A stretch of 9,695 bases of DNA from an uncultured Clostridia bacterium (GTDB lineage: Bacteria > Bacillota > Clostridia > TANB77 > CAG-508). Position 1 is the stretch's first letter. The number at the start of each line of letters is the position of its first letter. The stretch lies in assembly GCA_934167685.1 (NCBI GenBank), contig CAKPLQ010000046.1:1-9695 (forward strand), given 5' to 3'. The notes under the pieces were generated by a model, which did not search any database, was not told the DNA's origin, and was given only the letters and a program-made list of their open reading frames with translations. Position numbers and translations under genes: made by a program. Below are positions 5,878-9,695 of the stretch, in pieces.

Positions 5878-8455
5878 GATTATTGTTTGTGCTCTCTCCA
5901 TTAGTTGTATTTCCTTTGTTGTCGTTTCCTTTATTTTCTTCTGAACTTCCTCCTGTACTGGGCTTTTGAGTATCATTAGGTTTTGAATCATCAGAGCCCG
6001 AGCTAGTATTTGAACTTCCACTATTAGGTTTCTCTGTAGTATTCGTTTCTGGCTTTTCTACTTTGGTAGTTTTATTCTCCGCAGGTTTCTCAGTTTCAGC
6101 AGGTTTAGTATGGATAGTACAATGTTCTGTTGGTGCACTTCCCATAACTGAATTTATTCCTGGTGTTGTCCATAAGCCTAATCTCTCTTTTTCTACAACA
6201 TAATTTGCAGACCTTCTTTCTTGCGATGGACAATATTCATTTGCTAATTTTCCTGATTCTTTACAAATTGTATATTGGCTCTTATGAGCATCACAATCTT
6301 CTGGTAAATGTCCTTCTACAAATATTTCATCATATGTATTTGAACATTTATTAGTTGCTAATCTACCACTTGTTCTACATATTGTTGCATGCACAATCTT
6401 GTCTGGAACTTCAAATGTTGAATCTGCTAAGCCTTTGTGTATTTCTGACATTATTCCAGAAAATAATTGTCCAGCTGGGTTTGTTCCGGGGAAGCTAATT
6501 CTTTGGGGGTCATCAAATCCATACCAAGCAGCACAAGCATAATAATTAGTAAATCCACATAACCATCTATCTTTTGAAGAGTTTGTTGTTCCTGTTTTTG
6601 CAGCTACATCTATACCTTTTATTGCACAATATTTAGCTGTTCCTGCATAACCATCAGCTCCATTTATTACTGATTGCATTAGGTTTTTAATTATATAAGC
6701 TGTTTCTGCTGAGCATACTTTTTCTGTTTTTTGTTTTGGTTCCAAAACAACTTTTCCATCAGAATCTTCTACTTTAGTATAGAATGTTGGTTGTATGTAA
6801 TTTCCATCATTTGCAACTGACGCATATGCAGCTGCCATCTCTAATGGGCTTACACCATATGTCATTCCTCCTATTGCTAATGACAAGTTTTCATCATTAT
6901 TCTTTGGATTCTCGCTTGCATGCACTAATGAAGAAATTCCCATTTTTTCTAAATATTCAATTGATTTTTGTGGTGTTAGCTCTGCCATAACTTTAAGAAA
7001 TGGTATATTTTGAGATGTAGTTACAGCTGTTCTTATTGTTCTTAAACCTGTAAATCCGTTATAGTTTTCTGGTTCATAATCTTTTCCAAATGTTGTTCTT
7101 AAATCTGCATAAATCGTTGCAGGTGTTACAATTCCTTCTTCTACTCCTGGCAATATATCTGCTAGCGGTTTTATAGATGAACCTGTTTGTCTCTTAGAAT
7201 TTATTCTATTCAATCCTCTTGAGGTTGTTTTTTCTCTTAATTGTCCTATAGCTCCAACTACTTTTCCTGTTGATGGTTCAATAACTACAGCAGCACCTTC
7301 TGCTAAAGTTGAATTTCCATTTTCATCTTTTATTACTTTTCCATTTTTATCTTTTAACTCTAATTTATATTTTCCCTTTTTAGCTTCTTCTTCCATCACA
7401 CTTTGTATTGATGATACTTGTGTAGAATATATTTTTAAGCCACTGGTTTGTAAATAGGTTTCTGCAGCATCTTTAGATATTTGCTTTTCATCCATTATTT
7501 GTTGAATTAACTGAGAAATTAGTGCATCTGTATGGGATGAATATACATTCCCTTTAACTCCATTTTCGAAATTAAATCCTGCCTCTACTTCTGCAACTGC
7601 ATTATCATATTCTTCTTGTGTTATATAATCAAATTTTTTCATTTGTGATAATACTGTTTTGGTCCTTTTGGCAATTTTTTCTTTTACATCATTTCCAGAA
7701 TAAGGGTTATATGCATTAGGTGAGTGATTTATACCTGCTAAAAATGCACACTGTGCTATACTTAAGTCTTTTGCTGTTTTGTTGAAATAGTATTCTGAAC
7801 CAATTTCAACTCCATGTTTCTCACTTCCACCATTTCCTATGTATATTAAATTCAAGTACAATTCTATTATTTGGTCTTTTGACATTATTTTTTCTATTTG
7901 ATATGCCTTAGACCATTCTTTTAATTTTCTTATCACACCAGCAGCACCACTAGAAGCTTTTTCTTGTGTTACATTTTTTACAACTTGCTGTGTTATTGTA
8001 CTTCCACCACCAGCTGTTGATTTTCCACCATGTGTTACAAACGAAAGTACTGCAGCACCAGTTCTTTTTATATCAACTCCGTGATGTTGTTCAAACCTTT
8101 CATCTTCTATTGCTATATACGCTTTAGGCAAATATGGAGACATTTCTTCTAGCGTAATAATCTTTCGGCTTTCATCACCATTTAACTCGGCTAATACATT
8201 TTCTTCTGTATCATAAATAGTAGAGTTTTCTTTCATTATTAAGTCTGACATATCTATCGAAAAATCGTCTTTTCCAAGTCCAAAAATTAGACCAATTCCA
8301 ACACCAGAACCAACAACAAGTACTATTACTAATATTATCAATAATATCTTTAGTGCTAGTGCTAATTTAGGATTTTTATATTTTAGTTTCATTTTTGTGT
8401 CTTTTTTATTTGCTTTCGCATTTTGGTTTACATTCTTTTTTCTTTTTTTACCCAT
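5873..8455 (-). CDS. ponA: Class A penicillin-binding protein (PBP1A family), bifunctional transglycosylase/transpeptidase
   Basis: It polymerises lipid II into glycan strands and crosslinks the peptides at the outer face of the membrane. From ATG 8455 it is 860 aa. Layout: Lys/Arg-rich cytoplasmic tail (1-34), one membrane anchor (about 36-60), GT51 glycosyltransferase with EDERFEQHHG (117-126, catalytic-type Glu117) and GGSTITQQ (150-157), then the transpeptidase with RQTGSSIKP (active Ser426, Lys429), SQN (481-483) and KTGTT (620-624). After it come two Cys/His modules (Cys693/704/721 plus His724, and Cys731/742/779 plus His782), and a disordered Thr/Ser/Asn/Pro/Glu/Lys tail (about 784-860). 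Start choice: ATG 8455 has AAAGGA about 10 nt upstream. An in-frame TTG at 8476 with AAGGGG before it would add 7 residues and cannot be excluded. It follows the unknown gene at 8539 by 83 nt. Confidence 0.96.
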   Translation of the reverse strand: MGKKRKKNVNQNAKANKKDTKMKLKYKNPKLALALKILLIILVIVLVVGSGVGIGLIFGLGKDDFSIDMSDLIMKENSTIYDTEENVLAELNGDESRKIITLEEMSPYLPKAYIAIEDERFEQHHGVDIKRTGAAVLSFVTHGGKSTAGGGSTITQQVVKNVTQEKASSGAAGVIRKLKEWSKAYQIEKIMSKDQIIELYLNLIYIGNGGSEKHGVEIGSEYYFNKTAKDLSIAQCAFLAGINHSPNAYNPYSGNDVKEKIAKRTKTVLSQMKKFDYITQEEYDNAVAEVEAGFNFENGVKGNVYSSHTDALISQLIQQIMDEKQISKDAAETYLQTSGLKIYSTQVSSIQSVMEEEAKKGKYKLELKDKNGKVIKDENGNSTLAEGAAVVIEPSTGKVVGAIGQLREKTTSRGLNRINSKRQTGSSIKPLADILPGVEEGIVTPATIYADLRTTFGKDYEPENYNGFTGLRTIRTAVTTSQNIPFLKVMAELTPQKSIEYLEKMGISSLVHASENPKNNDENLSLAIGGMTYGVSPLEMAAAYASVANDGNYIQPTFYTKVEDSDGKVVLEPKQKTEKVCSAETAYIIKNLMQSVINGADGYAGTAKYCAIKGIDVAAKTGTTNSSKDRWLCGFTNYYACAAWYGFDDPQRISFPGTNPAGQLFSGIMSEIHKGLADSTFEVPDKIVHATICRTSGRLATNKCSNTYDEIFVEGHLPEDCDAHKSQYTICKESGKLANEYCPSQERRSANYVVEKERLGLWTTPGINSVMGSAPTEHCTIHTKPAETEKPAENKTTKVEKPETNTTEKPNSGSSNTSSGSDDSKPNDTQKPSTGGSSEENKGNDNKGNTTNGESTNNNQ

Positions 8456-8504
8456 TATTACATATTCCTTTCTCAAGGCTTTTCCCCTTAAATAATCTGA
8501 CCAT

Positions 8505-8533
8505 ATTATAATACAATTCCTAAAAAAAGAAAA
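8505..8533 (-). promoter_or_regulatory. Possible promoter for the PBP gene
   Basis: A perfect TATAAT (complement of 8505-8510) lies about 50 nt upstream of the preferred ATG, in the gap after the 8539-9375 gene. The 17-bp-spaced -35 position reads TTTTCT, a poor match, so this is a tentative call. It would let the PBP-cysS-argS genes be transcribed apart from the gene before them. Confidence 0.4.
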
Positions 8534-8538
8534 GCTTT

Positions 8539-9375
8539 TTAAGAAAATCTTTCGATTTTTCCATTTTCCCCATAAATGCTCTTTATTGTGACTTTGTTTT
8601 TCATTATTTTCTTTCTAATATTTTTGAATGTATCTCTTATATATAGCGTAGCTTCAAATAAGTCTTTTTTTCTAAAATTATTCATATTTTCTCTCCAAAT
8701 ATTTTCTTCTCTTCCTACTTCTATTTCATAATCATTTATATTTATTCCGCAAAATCTTTTTGAATTTATTTTCATATTTCCTTCAACATTTATAATTATA
8801 GCTTTTTCATTTATTCTATATTTATTTAATACTTGCCTATTAAAATCTAAATTTAATATTATTGCTGGTTTTAACAAGCTTTTTTTAGTATTGTTGGCCA
8901 CTACTATTAAAATCCCATTATTATCATATAAATCTTTTTCAATCTTTCTTAATTTTTCAATATGATTTGTCACTACTGTTAACCTTTTATATTGCTTTGC
9001 TAATATTTGTATTGTTTCTATTGTTAAATCTGTTATTTCATTCGCTGTTATAGCAATTTCTGTTTCTTCTTTTTTTATGTCTTTATATGCTATTATATAG
9101 TCTATAATTTCAAACGTTAAATACTTTTCTAACCATCTTCCATTAAATATTTTTATATTATTTGCATTTAATGCATTTATGAAATTGTTATCTTCTATTA
9201 TTGCTTTGCTTAATACCACACTTTCTATATCATTTTTGATTAGCTTTTTTATGACTTTCATTACATTCTTGTCTTTATTTAAGTCCGCATAAATCTTGAC
9301 ATTGTCTTGCTCTATCTTTATTTTTTGTAATGAAAATTTGGGCTTATCCATTTTTTCTAAATAATATGTTTTCAT
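8539..9375 (-). CDS. Conserved-looking protein of unknown function, 278 aa
   Basis: I do not recognise a named family. The start at 9375 is supported by GAGGTGAG (complement of 9379-9386) just upstream, and the frame is long and uninterrupted. The protein is very rich in Lys, Ile and Asn, has no signal peptide or membrane segment, and looks cytosolic. Residues 1-100 are mixed alpha/beta (GRWLEKYL at 79-86). From about 105 to 200 hydrophobic strands alternate with helices (EIAITANE, RLTVVTNH, GILIVVANN, PAIILNLDF, KAIIINVEG), suggesting a Rossmann-like three-layer fold, though the glycine-rich nucleotide loop is absent. The C-terminus (230-278) is basic and helical. It precedes the PBP gene in the same direction, so a cell-envelope link is possible by context only. 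No strong terminator separates them. Confidence 0.85.
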   Translation of the reverse strand: MKTYYLEKMDKPKFSLQKIKIEQDNVKIYADLNKDKNVMKVIKKLIKNDIESVVLSKAIIEDNNFINALNANNIKIFNGRWLEKYLTFEIIDYIIAYKDIKKEETEIAITANEITDLTIETIQILAKQYKRLTVVTNHIEKLRKIEKDLYDNNGILIVVANNTKKSLLKPAIILNLDFNRQVLNKYRINEKAIIINVEGNMKINSKRFCGININDYEIEVGREENIWRENMNNFRKKDLFEATLYIRDTFKNIRKKIMKNKVTIKSIYGENGKIERFS

Positions 9376-9405
9376 TTGCTCACCTCATTTAATGAGTATG
9401 TGAAA

Positions 9406-9432
9406 AAAGCATGAAATATTACTTCATGCTTT
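9406..9432. terminator. Bidirectional terminator-like dyad upstream of the 278-aa gene
   Basis: AAAGCATGAA (9406-9415) pairs perfectly with TTCATGCTTT (9423-9432) around a 7-nt loop. On the minus strand the stem runs into TTTTTT and on the plus strand into TATTTTTTA, so it could stop transcription both ways. It sits just after the ABC-ATPase remnant and 30 nt before the 278-aa gene. It also overlaps a possible promoter, so an operator role is an alternative. Confidence 0.65.
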
Positions 9433-9444
9433 ATTTTTTATCAA
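9416..9444 (-). promoter_or_regulatory. Possible promoter for the 278-aa gene, overlapping the dyad
   Basis: On the minus strand TTGATA (complement of 9439-9444) and TAATAT (complement of 9416-9421) are 17 bp apart. The -35 is good; the -10 matches 4 of 6 bases. Predicted start near 9409 gives a short leader of about 34 nt with a normal ribosome site. The -10 box falls in the loop of the 9406-9432 dyad. Confidence 0.4.
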
Positions 9445-9597
9445 TATATTTTATTGTGTTCCACATTTGCAATTTTCTAGTCCTATAATAAGTGATAATA
9501 ATGTTGTTTTTCCACTTCCACTTTTTCCTTTAATTGCATACATTTTACCCTCTTCAAAATCATAGTTTATATTTTTAAATACCTCATAATCTAGAGC
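9431..9597 (-). pseudogene. Remnant of an ABC-transporter ATPase (Walker A region only)
   Basis: Reading the minus strand from 9597, after an in-frame TAG at 9598-9600, gives about 48 residues beginning ALDYEVFKNINYDFEEGK, then the Walker A region YAIKGKSGSGKTTLLSLI, then IGLENCKCGTQ and a stop at 9451-9453. This matches the first part of the nucleotide-binding domain of exporter or MacB/LolD-like ATPases (strand, GxSGSGKT P-loop, helix, GLE). The N-terminus, Q-loop, ABC signature, Walker B and H-loop are all missing. Dropping one CA from ACACA (around 9455-9459) lets the frame continue as GTIKYIDKK to a stop at 9431-9433, which is what an ABC ATPase normally shows next, so a 2-nt insertion frameshift is likely. 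The left end is cut by the structured segment at 9601 onward. It could not make a working ATPase. Confidence 0.8.
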
Positions 9598-9600
9598 CTA

Positions 9601-9668
9601 GTGGCAAAGGTAATACTTTTTTATACCTTACTGTCGCAACCAACTAATTTAAATTAATCGTAGGTTGC
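9601..9668 (+). repeat. Two adjacent imperfect inverted repeats (structured, possibly end of a repeat or mobile element)
   Basis: Stem 1: GTGGCAAAGGTA (9601-9612) pairs with TACCTTACTGTCGC (9624-9637), leaving a 2-nt bulge; two pairs are G-U and only work in plus-strand RNA. Stem 2: GCAACCAAC (9636-9644) pairs with GTAGGTTGC (9660-9668) with one mismatch, enclosing the palindrome TAATTTAAATTA (9645-9656). The stems share the bases at 9636-9637. No open frame of useful length covers this segment. I do not recognise a known RNA family. Confidence 0.5.
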
Positions 9669-9671
9669 TCC

Positions 9672-9688
9672 ATTCGCATTCGCTTCGC
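9672..9688. repeat. Short ATTCGC tandem at the right edge
   Basis: Two copies of ATTCGC (9672-9677, 9678-9683) are followed by TTCGC (9684-9688). The last 35 bases are about half G+C, clearly richer than the surrounding DNA. On the minus strand a frame entering from outside the window could end here at a TAA, so it might also be the tail of a gene or repeat unit beyond the edge. Confidence 0.4.
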
Positions 9689-9695
9689 TCATTTG

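Noticed and set aside
6163..6990. Plus-strand open frames inside the PBP gene (6163-6354, 6784-6990)
   Set aside because: Antisense shadows of an unambiguous class A PBP.
8456..8476. TTG at 8476 as the PBP start
   Set aside because: It has a fair AAGGGG upstream, but the ATG at 8455 with AAAGGA is the simpler start. The 7-residue difference does not alter any domain. Not fully excluded.
8521..8545. AAAAGCTTTT palindrome and A/T-rich run after the 278-aa gene as a terminator
   Set aside because: The palindrome has no room for a loop and the alternative pairings are short A-U stems, so I do not call a terminator.

Overview
The window is strongly AT-rich, with A/T-ending codons, purine-rich AGGAGG-type ribosome sites, sigma-A-like promoters and a Lys/Asn/Ile-rich proteome. 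Together with the gene content (stand-alone alarmone synthetase, class A PBP with a Cys-containing C-terminus, anchored surface protein) this points to a low-GC Firmicute, most likely a clostridial, possibly gut-associated, bacterium. This is inferred from style, not from a database match. The main content is chromosomal housekeeping; the two ends look more accessory.

Layout, left to right. (1) 1-980, minus strand: 5' part of a secreted or anchored surface protein that runs off the left edge, with its own strong promoter (1061-1089) and a leader dyad (1011-1042). (2) 1131-1784, minus: small RelP/YwaC-type (p)ppGpp synthetase. (3) 1947-2669, plus: DeoD-type purine nucleoside phosphorylase with a near-consensus promoter; it is the only plus-strand gene and ends in a terminator shared with the convergent argS. 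(4) 2716-9375, minus: a run of four genes transcribed in the order unknown 278-aa protein, class A penicillin-binding protein, cysS, argS. The cysS-argS pair is tightly linked (14 nt gap); a long hairpin without a U-tract lies between the PBP gene and cysS, and the PBP gene may have its own promoter. (5) 9376-9695: no intact gene. It holds a bidirectional terminator-like dyad, a broken ABC-transporter ATPase remnant (Walker A present, both ends lost, one likely 2-nt frameshift), and at the right edge a GC-richer, hairpin-forming segment with a short ATTCGC tandem that resembles the end of a repeat or mobile element.

How the genes relate: cysS and argS charge tRNA for translation; the PBP polymerises and crosslinks peptidoglycan; relP and deoD both touch purine nucleotides (alarmone synthesis from GDP/GTP, and nucleoside salvage) but are divergently transcribed. 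I do not see a convincing new multi-gene system here. The most interesting parts are the edges: the degraded ABC gene next to structured repeat-like DNA, the truncated surface protein with a SUMF1/C-type-lectin-like C-terminal start, and several dyads positioned over promoters or ribosome sites.
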